From Desulfomicrobium escambiense DSM 10707 (GTDB lineage: Bacteria > Desulfobacterota > Desulfovibrionia > Desulfovibrionales > Desulfomicrobiaceae), in NCBI RefSeq assembly GCF_000428825.1, contig NZ_AUAR01000004.1:62001-126000 (forward strand): DNA of 64,000 nucleotides. The letters are read 5' to 3'. Both the position numbers and the translations under genes were made by a program. Position 1 is the stretch's first letter; every line of letters starts with the position of its first letter. This document shows, piece by piece, positions 46,118-54,760 of this stretch. The notes under the pieces were generated by a model that ran no database searches, was not told where the DNA came from, and saw nothing but the letters and a program-made list of their open reading frames with translations.

Positions 46118-47041
46118 TCATCCGACCGCATTTCTCCCTCTCCCGACGGCGTCGCGGTGCTCGCGCGCCAAGTTCAGGAAGGCCCGCAGATAGTCGGTGT
46201 CCGCATCGGCCTCGCGGATGCCGAGGTGGATCTGCTTGTCGATTCCGTCCTTGCCCAGCCTGACCGGGACAACGGCAAACCTGTCGGCCCACTCCTCGAT
46301 CAGCCAGCGCGGCATGGCCGACACTCCCCGTCCGCTGGCGACCATCTGCAGCAGGATGTCCGTGGTCTCGATCAGCTTGTGCTGCCTGGGACTGACTCCC
46401 GCCGGGGTCAGGAATCGGGTGAAGACGTCCAGCCGGTCAACGCTGACCGGATAGGTGATCAGGACCTCTCCGGCGAGCTGTTCCGGCCGGACGTGGTCCG
46501 CTTGGGACAGAGTGTGTCCCGCGCTTACCACCAGCACCTGTTCGTAGTCGAATACGGCCTCGTAAAGCAGACCCCGTACGTACAGCGGGTCGGGCGTGAC
46601 CAGCAGGTCGATCTCGTATCCCGTCAGAGCTCCGATGCCGCCAAACTGAAACTTCTGCCTCACGTCCAGGTCCACGGCCGGCCAGGCCGCCAGGTACGAC
46701 GCGGCGATCTTCAGCAGCCACTGGTAGCACGGATGACATTCCATGCCGATGCGCAGAGTGCCGCGTTCACCTTGGGCGAACTGCCTCAGGCGTTCCTCGG
46801 CTTGGGCGAACTGAGGCGCCAGGCGGTCGGCCAGATTCAGGAGGTATTCGCCGGCCTGGGTCGGGCGCAGGCTGCGTCCCTCACGATGCCAGATCTCCAC
46901 CCCGAGCCGGTCCTCCAGCTTCCGGATGCTGTGGCTCAAGGCGGACTGCGTGAGGTTCAGGGCTGAGGCCGCCGCGGTCAGCGAGCCGTGTCGCTGCACG
47001 GCCCTCAGGATTTCCAGGTGAATGCGTTCGATGCCTGCCAT
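46118..47041 (-). CDS. metR: LysR-family regulator of methionine synthesis
   Basis: 307 residues: an N-terminal HTH ([53 protein letters not shown]) and a LysR effector domain typical of MetR ([11 protein letters not shown]). MetR binds homocysteine and activates metE, glyA and others. It is divergent from metE, the classic arrangement, so it should act on the shared 47042-47158 region. Confidence 0.88.
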   Translation of the reverse strand: MAGIERIHLEILRAVQRHGSLTAAASALNLTQSALSHSIRKLEDRLGVEIWHREGRSLRPTQAGEYLLNLADRLAPQFAQAEERLRQFAQGERGTLRIGMECHPCYQWLLKIAASYLAAWPAVDLDVRQKFQFGGIGALTGYEIDLLVTPDPLYVRGLLYEAVFDYEQVLVVSAGHTLSQADHVRPEQLAGEVLITYPVSVDRLDVFTRFLTPAGVSPRQHKLIETTDILLQMVASGRGVSAMPRWLIEEWADRFAVVPVRLGKDGIDKQIHLGIREADADTDYLRAFLNLAREHRDAVGRGRNAVG

Positions 47042-47158
47042 GCGGTTTCCTTATCTATGAATTCTGCTCATGCGATTCTGAAAAATTACCATTTTCATTC
47101 ATGAATGCAAGCAGGTAATCACGGCGTCATCTTTGCAACTCAACAAGAGGATACCGTC
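47042..47158. promoter_or_regulatory. metR-metE divergent control region
   Basis: It holds a perfect 12-base palindrome CATTCATGAATG (47096-47107) and TGAA/TTCA half-sites (TGAATTCTGCTCA at 47058; TGAA...TTCA around 47080-47098), in keeping with MetR operators (TGAA-N5-TTCA type). No cobalamin riboswitch is visible. Confidence 0.6.
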
Positions 47159-49441
47159 ATGGCATACACGCATAATCTGGGCTATCCGCGCGTTGGCGCC
47201 CGCCGGGAACTGAAGGCCGCGCTCGAAGCCCACTGGAAGGGGCAGTTGTCCGCATTCGACCTCGAGGAGGCCGCCCGCGAGATCCGCACCGCCAACTGGC
47301 GGCGGCAGTCCGGGCTCGATCTGGTTCCGGTGGGGGACTTTTCGCTCTATGATCAGGTTCTGGATATGAGCTTCGCCCTGGGCAACGTCCCCGAGCGGGC
47401 CGAAGCCTGTCAGGGGACCGTCCTGGACCGCTATTTCCGTGTGGCTCGCGGCCGCACCGCGGGTGACGCTGCGGGCGTGGCGGCAGGTGAGATGACAAAG
47501 TGGTTCGACACCAACTACCACTACATCGTCCCCGAGTTCACATCCGGGACGGAGTTCACCCTTCATCCGCAGCGCATCCTCGAACAGGTGGACGAGGCCC
47601 GGGACGCTGGCGTATCGGCCAAGCCGGTGCTCATCGGACCCATGACCTATCTGTGGCTTGGCAAGGAAAAGGACGGCTCCGACAAATGGGGCCTCCTGGA
47701 CCGCCTGCTCCCGGTCTACGTCGAACTGCTCGGCCTTCTGGCCGGGCGCGGGGTGGGCTGGGTGCAGATGGATGAACCCGTGCTGGTCACCGATCTGGAG
47801 CCCCGTCAGCGCGACATGTTCGCCGGGGCCTACGCAGCCTTGTCGGGGCGCGGCGTCAGGCTGCTGCTGACCACGTTCTTCGGAGGCCTGGGTGAGAACC
47901 TCGATCTGGCCCTCGGCCTGCCGGTGGACGGCGTGCACGTGGATGCCGTGCGGGGCCGGGAAGAGTTGCCCGCCGTGGTGGACAGGCTGCCGAAGGGAAA
48001 AGTGCTGTCCGTGGGCATCATCGATGGCCGCAACATCTGGAAGACGGATCTGGCAGCCGCTCTTGATGTCCTCGAACCCCTGGACGCCCGCCTGGGGGAC
48101 CGGCTCTGGATCGCCCCGTCGTGTTCTCTGCTGCACGTGCCCGTGGATCTCGACCTGGAAACGGACATGGACGGGGAGATCCGTTCGTGGCTGGCCTTTG
48201 CCGCGCAGAAACTCGACGAGCTGAGGCTGCTCGGCCGGGCCTTGGACAGGGGGCGTGCGGCCGTGGCCGGGGAACTCGCCGCCAACGCTAAGGCCTTGGC
48301 GGGACGCCGATCCTCGACCCGCGTGCACGACCCGATCGTAAAGGCGCGCCTCGACGCCATCGAGCCATCCTGGGGAAACCGCCGGTCGCCGTATCCCGTT
48401 CGCTCGGCCCTGCACAGACGGCGGTTCGGCCTTCCCCTGTATCCCACCACAACCATCGGTTCCTTTCCGCAGACTGCGGAAATCCGCACGGCGAGGAGGC
48501 AGTACCGGGCCGGCGAGCTGAAACGGGAAGCTTATGTCCAGGCCATGCAGGACCAGATAAGGCGCGTGGTCTCGGCGCAGGAGGATCTGGGCCTCGATGT
48601 CCTTGTGCATGGCGAGGCCGAGCGCAACGACATGGTCGAATACTTCGGCGAGCAACTACGGGGCTATGTCTTTAGCGGTTTCGGCTGGGTGCAGTCCTAC
48701 GGTTCGCGTTGCGTCAAACCACCAATCATCTTCGGAGACATCTCCCGCCTTGGCCCGATGACCGTGGAGTGGATCACCTTTGCCCAGTCACTGACGGACA
48801 AGCCCATGAAAGGCATGCTGACCGGCCCGGTGACCATTCTGAACTGGTCCTTCGTGCGCGACGACCAGCCCCGTTCCCGGACCTGCCTGCAACTGGCCCT
48901 GGCCGTTCGTGATGAGGTGCTGGATCTGGAAAAGGCCGGCATCGGCATCATCCAGATCGACGAGGCGGCTCTGCGCGAGGGGCTGCCGTTGCGGACATCG
49001 CAGTGGCGGGAATACCTGGACTGGGCCGTGGGCGCGTACCGCATCGCGGCCAACGGAGTCAGGGACGAGACGCAGATACACACCCACATGTGCTATTCGG
49101 AATTCAACGACATCATCGCGGCCATCGCGGACATGGATGCCGACGTCATCACCATCGAGACCTCGCGTTCGGGCATGGAACTGCTCGATGTCTTCGACAG
49201 CTTCAGCTACCCCAACGAGATCGGGCCGGGCGTGTACGATATCCATTCACCCAACGTTCCGGAAGCGCAGGCCATGGTCGATTTGCTGCGTAAGGCAGCC
49301 CGGCACATCCCGCCGGAACGGCTGTGGGTCAACCCGGACTGCGGTCTGAAAACTCGTCAGTGGGGCGAGGTCCTCCCATCTCTCTCCGCAATGGTCGCCG
49401 CCGCGAAGACGATGCGGACCTCCACGGTCATCGACGTATAA
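47159..49441 (+). CDS. metE: Cobalamin-independent methionine synthase
   Basis: 760 residues, full length. Start [23 protein letters not shown]-terminal Zn ligands are seen in [13 protein letters not shown] (His and Cys), [13 protein letters not shown] (Glu) and [15 protein letters not shown] (Cys). It transfers the methyl of 5-methyltetrahydropteroyl-glutamates to homocysteine without B12. The last residues after MVAAAKTMR are supplied by the abutting IS256 remnant, which also gives the stop. GC content is host-like, unlike the AT-rich island core. The host has cobS (27 kb) and so probably makes B12; the island gene gives a B12-free route. Confidence 0.95.
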   Translation: MAYTHNLGYPRVGARRELKAALEAHWKGQLSAFDLEEAAREIRTANWRRQSGLDLVPVGDFSLYDQVLDMSFALGNVPERAEACQGTVLDRYFRVARGRTAGDAAGVAAGEMTKWFDTNYHYIVPEFTSGTEFTLHPQRILEQVDEARDAGVSAKPVLIGPMTYLWLGKEKDGSDKWGLLDRLLPVYVELLGLLAGRGVGWVQMDEPVLVTDLEPRQRDMFAGAYAALSGRGVRLLLTTFFGGLGENLDLALGLPVDGVHVDAVRGREELPAVVDRLPKGKVLSVGIIDGRNIWKTDLAAALDVLEPLDARLGDRLWIAPSCSLLHVPVDLDLETDMDGEIRSWLAFAAQKLDELRLLGRALDRGRAAVAGELAANAKALAGRRSSTRVHDPIVKARLDAIEPSWGNRRSPYPVRSALHRRRFGLPLYPTTTIGSFPQTAEIRTARRQYRAGELKREAYVQAMQDQIRRVVSAQEDLGLDVLVHGEAERNDMVEYFGEQLRGYVFSGFGWVQSYGSRCVKPPIIFGDISRLGPMTVEWITFAQSLTDKPMKGMLTGPVTILNWSFVRDDQPRSRTCLQLALAVRDEVLDLEKAGIGIIQIDEAALREGLPLRTSQWREYLDWAVGAYRIAANGVRDETQIHTHMCYSEFNDIIAAIADMDADVITIETSRSGMELLDVFDSFSYPNEIGPGVYDIHSPNVPEAQAMVDLLRKAARHIPPERLWVNPDCGLKTRQWGEVLPSLSAMVAAAKTMRTSTVIDV

Positions 49442-49668
49442 AGGGCCTTCAGATCGGCGGCGACATATTTGCCCTGCTTTCGGTTCGCGAACTTGAGGCT
49501 GTGACGCGCCATGTGCACTAGGCAGCGTTGGACATCGGCATGTGGGAAGACCGCTGCAGTAGTATAAGGAAAGCCTTTGAGGACGTCTACGGAGACAACG
49601 AAGATGCCGTTCCATGCCGCGTCTCTTGATTTTCGTGACAACATGTCGCAAGAATCCCCGCACCACAA
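49420..49668 (-). pseudogene. IS256-family transposase remnant abutting metE
   Basis: The minus-strand frame reads [62 protein letters not shown], the central part of an IS256 (mutator-type) transposase. Both ends are missing and no catalytic triad is complete. Its last codons run antisense into the end of metE. Confidence 0.8.
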
Positions 49669-49676
49669 TCGACACC

Positions 49677-49725
49677 CAAAATAAAACGAGGGTTACAGTA
49701 ACATGCTGTAACCCTATTTTATTTT
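49677..49725. terminator. Bidirectional terminator downstream of metE
   Basis: A 10-base stem (AGGGTTACAG with its complement around TAACATG) flanked by AAAATAAAA and TTTTATTTT, so it can terminate on either strand. It lies between metE/IS256 remnant and the second attachment-like repeat. Confidence 0.85.
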
Positions 49726-50033
49726 GTTCAGTCGGTTTGTTTGTCGGGGGGGGGACGCACCTAAAAGCGCCCAGGTGCTACAAAACCTAGTACGAAACCA
49801 AGGTGTCCCCGATGGCCATGTAAACCTCCCCAAAAGCAATTGCTGATGAGTTTTCATTTTTTTTGCTTGATTCTGCGGGGTCAAGAATGTAGGTCAAAAA
49901 TTACGTAGTGTTTTTGTGCTTAAGTAGCTAAATTTAATTGATTTTGAAGAATTAGCTGCGACGCCTCCGCTAGTCCCCCCTTCGACACTAATTATAAAGC
50001 CGCTACAGATGTTTCTGTAGCGGCTTTTTCGAT
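49726..50033. repeat. Attachment-like repeat, right copy, and integrase terminator
   Basis: It contains GGGGTCA, GTAGGTCAAAA, ATTACGTAG (from about 49877), then 85 bases on, AGTCCCCCCTTCGACAC (49972-49988), then a 13-base stem AAGCCGCTACAGA...TCTGTAGCGGCTT followed by TTTTTC. The same order and spacing occurs at 45816-45966. The hairpin also ends the integrase gene from the other side. No gene is supported. Confidence 0.65.
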
Positions 50034-51194
50034 TTATGCAGTTTTTGGATTTTCAACATCTATCGAAGTATTTTGCTTTTCAATATTCGCAAATAAATTT
50101 CCTGCCACTTCAGCTGCTCGTTTTAGAGCGTCATCACGAAGATGTGCGTAGCGCTGTGTCATTTGCGGAGATTTGTGTGTCAATAGCTTTTGTAGTGTAT
50201 AGATATCAACTTGACCAGAGCTGGCTAGCATTGAAGCATACACATGCCTGAGTCCATGCAAAGCTCGAAAATCTTCAGGAAGTCCGGCGCGGCGTTTTAT
50301 CCGTGCTGTTTGATGTTTGACATCTTTTCTCAAGCCTCCATTTCGGCCTGGGAAGACGTATTCACTGCCTGTTCTGGGGTGGTCCAGAAACAGTTGTCTG
50401 GCCGCTTCGTTCATTGGGATCCGCTGGTCCTTTCCGCCTTTGGGATCGCGGATAAAAATGAAACCTTTATCGAAATCTAAATCAGACCATTTCAGCTTGA
50501 ATATTTCTCCACGGCGCATGCCTGTGAAAAGGGCTGCTTTCATTATCCCTGCTGCTTGTATGTTCGTATCTTCAGCAATCGCTTTGAAAAGACGCTCCAT
50601 TTCATCTGGTGTCAGATCTTCAGTCTTGTGATTATCTGGTTTTGGAAACTCAATGGTAAAGGGCAAGCGAGAGCATAAGTGCATTTTAACGCCAAAATTG
50701 ATAATACGTCGAAACAATTCAAGTGTGTTTTTGACAGTCTGCGGACTCTTTGATTTGAGCATCATCACTCGAACCCTATCCACATCCAGTGGAGCAATTT
50801 CCTCGGGCTCCTTGTGACCGAAAGGAACTTCGAGATAGCGTATGAATCGGCTCTCGTCAGTCTTGATTCCTTTGAAATCAACTTTGCTTTTTTTGTACTC
50901 AGTCCACAGTTTGGAGAGCGTCCAGCGACTGTCGTCCGCCTCTTTCTCTGCCTTGATTTTGTTGCGCCGGGTTTTGTTCGAATCGGACTTTCCGTCTATG
51001 CGCTCGGCCCTTAAGCGGGCTGCCCTGGCTTCGGTCATGTCGTCACGGCCTTGGTAGCCAGCTTTCTCTTCGATCAGCTTTCCATCCCTGCGGTATACGA
51101 TGTAATAGACTCGTTCCGGTTTTCCATCCGCGCCAGTGCCGATGACGAAATAGACGCCTGGATAGCGCGTTTTTTCGCGTTTTCGTGATGGCAT
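50034..51194 (-). CDS. Tyrosine-type site-specific integrase
   Basis: 386 residues. An N-terminal arm-binding part is followed by a core-binding SAM-like domain (WTEYKKSKVDFKGIKTDESRFIRYL) and a catalytic domain with Arg in TGMRRGEIFKL, Lys in DPKGGKDQRIP, HGLRHVYASML (His/Arg) and HKSPQMTQRYAHL with the nucleophile Tyr. The protein is complete. It is placed between the right arm site and attR and points inward, the usual arrangement for an element that enters tRNA 3' ends. It is the likely driver of integration of the 28.25-51.39 kb island. Confidence 0.93.
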   Translation of the reverse strand: MPSRKREKTRYPGVYFVIGTGADGKPERVYYIVYRRDGKLIEEKAGYQGRDDMTEARAARLRAERIDGKSDSNKTRRNKIKAEKEADDSRWTLSKLWTEYKKSKVDFKGIKTDESRFIRYLEVPFGHKEPEEIAPLDVDRVRVMMLKSKSPQTVKNTLELFRRIINFGVKMHLCSRLPFTIEFPKPDNHKTEDLTPDEMERLFKAIAEDTNIQAAGIMKAALFTGMRRGEIFKLKWSDLDFDKGFIFIRDPKGGKDQRIPMNEAARQLFLDHPRTGSEYVFPGRNGGLRKDVKHQTARIKRRAGLPEDFRALHGLRHVYASMLASSGQVDIYTLQKLLTHKSPQMTQRYAHLRDDALKRAAEVAGNLFANIEKQNTSIDVENPKTA

Positions 51195-51236
51195 TTTTCC
51201 TCCAAACCAAGGGCTGGTGGGCTTAAACCGAGGATC

Positions 51237-51260
51237 GTCTGCCCAACACTATGCCCAACA
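51237..51260 (+). repeat. 24-base direct repeat just inside the right island end (arm site)
   Basis: Identical to 28358-28381. Three AGGTGAAAA words follow (51265, 51275 and 51357), probably additional integrase or Xis sites between the arm site and the core. Confidence 0.75.
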
Positions 51261-51376
51261 TTCGAGGTGAAAATAGGTGAAAAATGAGAAAAGTCAATGA
51301 AAGTCGACTTTGCTTAACTATCTGAAAAATAATAAATAATGCAAAGTGATGCAAATAGGTGAAAATGGTAGGATTA

Positions 51377-51394
51377 GGTTTTGGGAACCGAGGG
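51377..51394 (+). repeat. Right attachment site core (attR)
   Basis: 18 bases identical to 28253-28270. It is followed directly by the displaced tRNA-Pro 3' half. Confidence 0.9.
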
Positions 51395-51424
51395 CCGCTG
51401 GTTCGAGTCCAGTCGCCCCGACCA
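51377..51424 (+). tRNA. Displaced 3' half of tRNA-Pro (fragment)
   Basis: From the anticodon arm through T arm (TTCGAGT) to CCA, with no D arm or acceptor 5' strand. It differs from the intact gene at compensating T-stem positions and keeps a terminator stem (51433-51468) with seven T, so it is the original chromosomal 3' end left by the insertion. Confidence 0.9.
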
Positions 51425-51561
51425 GGAAAAACAAAGGCTTACAGGAAAATCACCTGTAGGCCTTTTTTTGCGCTCAGGCGATACAGTTTTTCCTATGCCG
51501 TTTGACATACGGAACCAAGCGAACTATGTACCCATTTTTCCAATAATATCAGCCTGTGAGC

Positions 51562-51592
51562 TTGTGCCGTCCTGACTCCGGGACGGTATATT
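51562..51592 (+). promoter_or_regulatory. Candidate MerR-type promoter of the megasynthase gene
   Basis: TTGTGC and TATATT separated by 19 bases, with a perfect dyad CCGTCC-N8-GGACGG filling the spacer. Long spacers with a dyad between -35 and -10 are the hallmark of MerR-family control. The -35 is a weak match, and the dyad could instead be an RNA hairpin. Confidence 0.35.
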
Positions 51593-51730
51593 TTAGGTGG
51601 TATTGTGGGGTTCTTGAGCCATTCTTACAGGAAAATCATTACGAGGCGTTCCAATTCTTTGCCAAAGATTGAGTACGCTTGAACCCTTCGGAATGATTGC
51701 ATCGGAACTTGAGACCGTATGGGGAATCAT

Positions 51731-54700
51731 ATGCCGCAGAGTGTGTCTGAGAAGGCTTTTTTCACCAGTTTTCAGAAAGAAGTATGGATTTCTCAGCACT
51801 ATTCCGGGCATGAAGACAATGCATGCATTTTGGCAAAATTTCGAATACTGCGGCGTATCGACAGGGATGTATTGCTGGAGGTCATACGTATTGCGCTGAT
51901 GCATCACGTTTTGATGACGGGGAAGATGCATCTGGATGAAAAGGAACCGTTCTTTGCTTTGCACAGCTACGATGATGTCGATATCTCGTTTGTCGATCTG
52001 CCAGGCGGGAGCGACACCCAGGATGAGATCGAGCGTGAACACGACAGGTTTTTCGAGCAGTCGCTGGGGGAGCGCCCTGTACGCTTTCTTCTCATCCGTT
52101 CGGACGCAGAAAGTTTCTTCGCCCTGAAATGCACGCACATCGCCCTCGACGGGTTCGGGACCTTCTGTTTTGTCGGCTTCATCGCCGACATCTACACCAG
52201 CCTGATGCGCGGCGAGAACGTTCCCATTGACGAGCATCCAGTCTGGCTGGACGTGTACCGGGAGGATCGGGAGCATTTCGCCTCGGCCAAGTTCACGCGG
52301 GACATGGAATTCTGGAAACGCCATCTCGAGCGGATCCCGGAGAAGCGGATTTTCCGGGCCCGGCCGGGGCATGCGGATGTGCTCGGAAATTCCCGGCACA
52401 GGAAATTTCATCTCGGCGAGGAAACGAGCCGGATCATCGACCGCGTCATCCTCCGCCACGGCATCAGCCCCAACATCTATTTCACGGCCCTGCATGCCCT
52501 GATCGTCGCCTTCATGTGCGACGAGAAGCAGTTCGTCATCCTCAACCCCGTCGCCTTCGGCGAGCGCAAGGTGCTGCACAGGCGGCAGGGGTATCAGGTG
52601 GCGATGCCGCCCGTGCTGATCGACCTGAACGAGCACGGTAGCATCGCCGGTCTCTTCGAGGACATTTCCGCCCAGGGGCGGTCGTTCTACCGCCATATCC
52701 GCACCCCGCACCAGGTCGCCATGCGCGAGCTCCCGCACAAGAACTTCTCGTGCCTGGGCGACATGTTCGTAAACTTCATCCCCGGCATGCCGAGCGGGTC
52801 GCCCGAGTTTCCCATCAAGACCGCCGAACAGGTCCACGGCAGGCATGAGGATCTCGTCCTGGGCATGATGGTGCTGCGTGAAGCGGAGACGGATACGTTC
52901 TCCCTGACCGTGCGCAGCAGTTGCAACCATCTGAGCGAGCAGGATGTAGAGCGCTACGTACGCAGGGTGGAGCACCTTTCCCGGCAGTTGGACGCAGGTG
53001 CGGATCTGGCGGACCTGTCCATGCTGCTCGACGAGGAGGAGCGCGAGCTGCGCGTTTGGCAGAACGGGCCGCGCAGGGAATACCCGCTGTCGTCGATCCC
53101 GGACCTGTTCGACGCCGTTGCCGGGAGGTACCGGGATCGGCCAGCGGTCAGGGACGAGGCGGGGGAAGAATTGTCCTACGCGACGCTCGGGGAGCGCTCC
53201 CTGCGGTGCGCGAAGTGGCTTCTGGACAAGGACGTCCGCCGCGGGGACCGCGTCGCCGTGCACGCCCGGCGGGTGCGTTGCCTGCCGGAGATCATCCTGG
53301 GGATCATGCGCATCGGGGCTGTCTATCTCCCGCTGGACCCGGCCTCCCCCCCGGAGCGCCTGCGCCTCATCTTGGACGACGCCGAACCCTCCCTGGTCAT
53401 GGATGCCGCCCGGCCGGAACACGAAAACGCGGCCCCCGCGGAGGTGAGGGAGACAATCGATCCCGCGGAAGGCGCCTACCTGATCTACACGTCCGGTTCC
53501 ACGGGCAGGCCGAAGGGCGTTCTCGTGCCCCACCGTGGTTTCACGAACATGATCCAGGGCCAGATAGAGATCTTCGGCGTGCGTCCCGAGGATCGTGTGC
53601 TGCAGTTCGCCTCTCCGGCCTTCGACGCGTCGCTGTCCGAAACATTCATGGCCCTTCTGGCCGGGGCGAGCCTGTATCCCGTCGGCGAAACCCTGCGCAG
53701 CGAACCCTGGAATCTGCAGGCGTACATGGCCGGCAACGCCGTTTCGGTCGCGACGCTGCCCCCTTCCTACCTGCACCTCCTGGACCGCGACGGGTACTGC
53801 CCGCGGGTGCTCATCACGGCGGGGGAGGCCCCCATCTCCCGGGACGCCCTGCATCTCGCCCGACGCTGCGCATATTTCAACGCCTACGGGCCGACCGAGA
53901 CGAGCGTCTGCGCCACCATCAAACGGGTGCTGCCCGATTCGTCCCAGCCCATCGGCTGCGGCCGTCCGATCCCCAACGTCCGGGCTCATGTCCTCGATTC
54001 CGGGCGCAGGCCCCTGCCGGCCGGCATGGTGGGGGAGCTGCATGTCGGCGGGGCCGGCCTGGCCCTCGGCTACCACGGCAACGCCGAGATGACGGCCCGG
54101 CGCTTCTTTCCGCTCTCCAGCGCCGGCGGCGAGATGGTCTACGCCACCGGCGATCTCGCCTCCTGGTCCGAAGACGGCGATCTCATGCTGGTCGGGCGGA
54201 CCGACGATCAGGTCAAGGTCAGGGGCAACCGCGTCGAACTCGGGGAGGTGACCGCGCTGCTCGAAACGTGCGACGCCGTCAGCCAGGCCTTTGTCCTGGC
54301 CAGCCGGGACGCCGCGGACCAGACCACGCTCGCCGCCTTTCTGGTGCTGCGACCCGGAGGCGCCATCGACTCCGTCGTGCGCTGGAGCAAGGACAACCTG
54401 CCCGGGTACATGATTCCCTCCTTCTGGCATGAGCTCGGCGCCATGCCGGTGACCGTGACCGGCAAGATCGACCGCGAGGCCCTGCGGGCCATCGTCGGCA
54501 GGGCCGAGGCCGCGTCCTCGGGCGGGGCGGACCTGGATCCCCGGCTGTTGAGGATTTTCGAACGGACTCTCGGCTACGCCTACGATCCGCAGCGGGATTT
54601 CTTCGCCCAGGGCGGGGACAGCCTGAAGGCCATGGCCCTTCTGCACGAGATCCGGGCCGCGTATTCGGTGGACGTGGCGTTCCGGGAATTCGTGCGCTGC

Positions 54701-54760
54701 GAATCGCTCCACGACGTGGCGAAGCTGTTGCGGGAGAAGCGTCCTGCGGCCGAGGCGGCG
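51731..54760 (+). other. Megasynthase module 1: C-A-T, tyrosine/aromatic-like pocket
   Basis: The N-terminal C domain has Thr in place of the first His of HHxxxDG but keeps the catalytic His136 and Asp140. The A domain has YTSGSTGRPKGV (586), NAYGPTET, YATGDL, TDDQVKVRGNRVELGE and Lys912. Aligning FDASLSETF, VATLPP, LITAG and NAYGPTETSVC to the phenylalanine-activating GrsA pocket gives D-A-S-T-I-A-A-V-C-K, close to a known tyrosine code (DASTVAAVCK, from memory). An N-terminal C domain on a first module often adds an acyl starter. Confidence 0.75.

Noticed and set aside
49726-50033. The CCCCCCTTCGACAC repeats as complete tRNA or tmRNA genes
   Set aside because: Only a 3'-end-like stretch is present; no D or anticodon arm can be folded upstream in either copy.
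28300-51400. CRISPR array or cas genes; the Cas4-like nuclease as part of one
   Set aside because: No regularly spaced repeats and no cas1, cas2 or effector genes are present. The nuclease pairs with an ERF annealase.
28300-51400. Conjugative element (ICE)
   Set aside because: No relaxase, coupling protein or secretion ATPase is seen. The replication and recombination genes alone do not support self-transfer.
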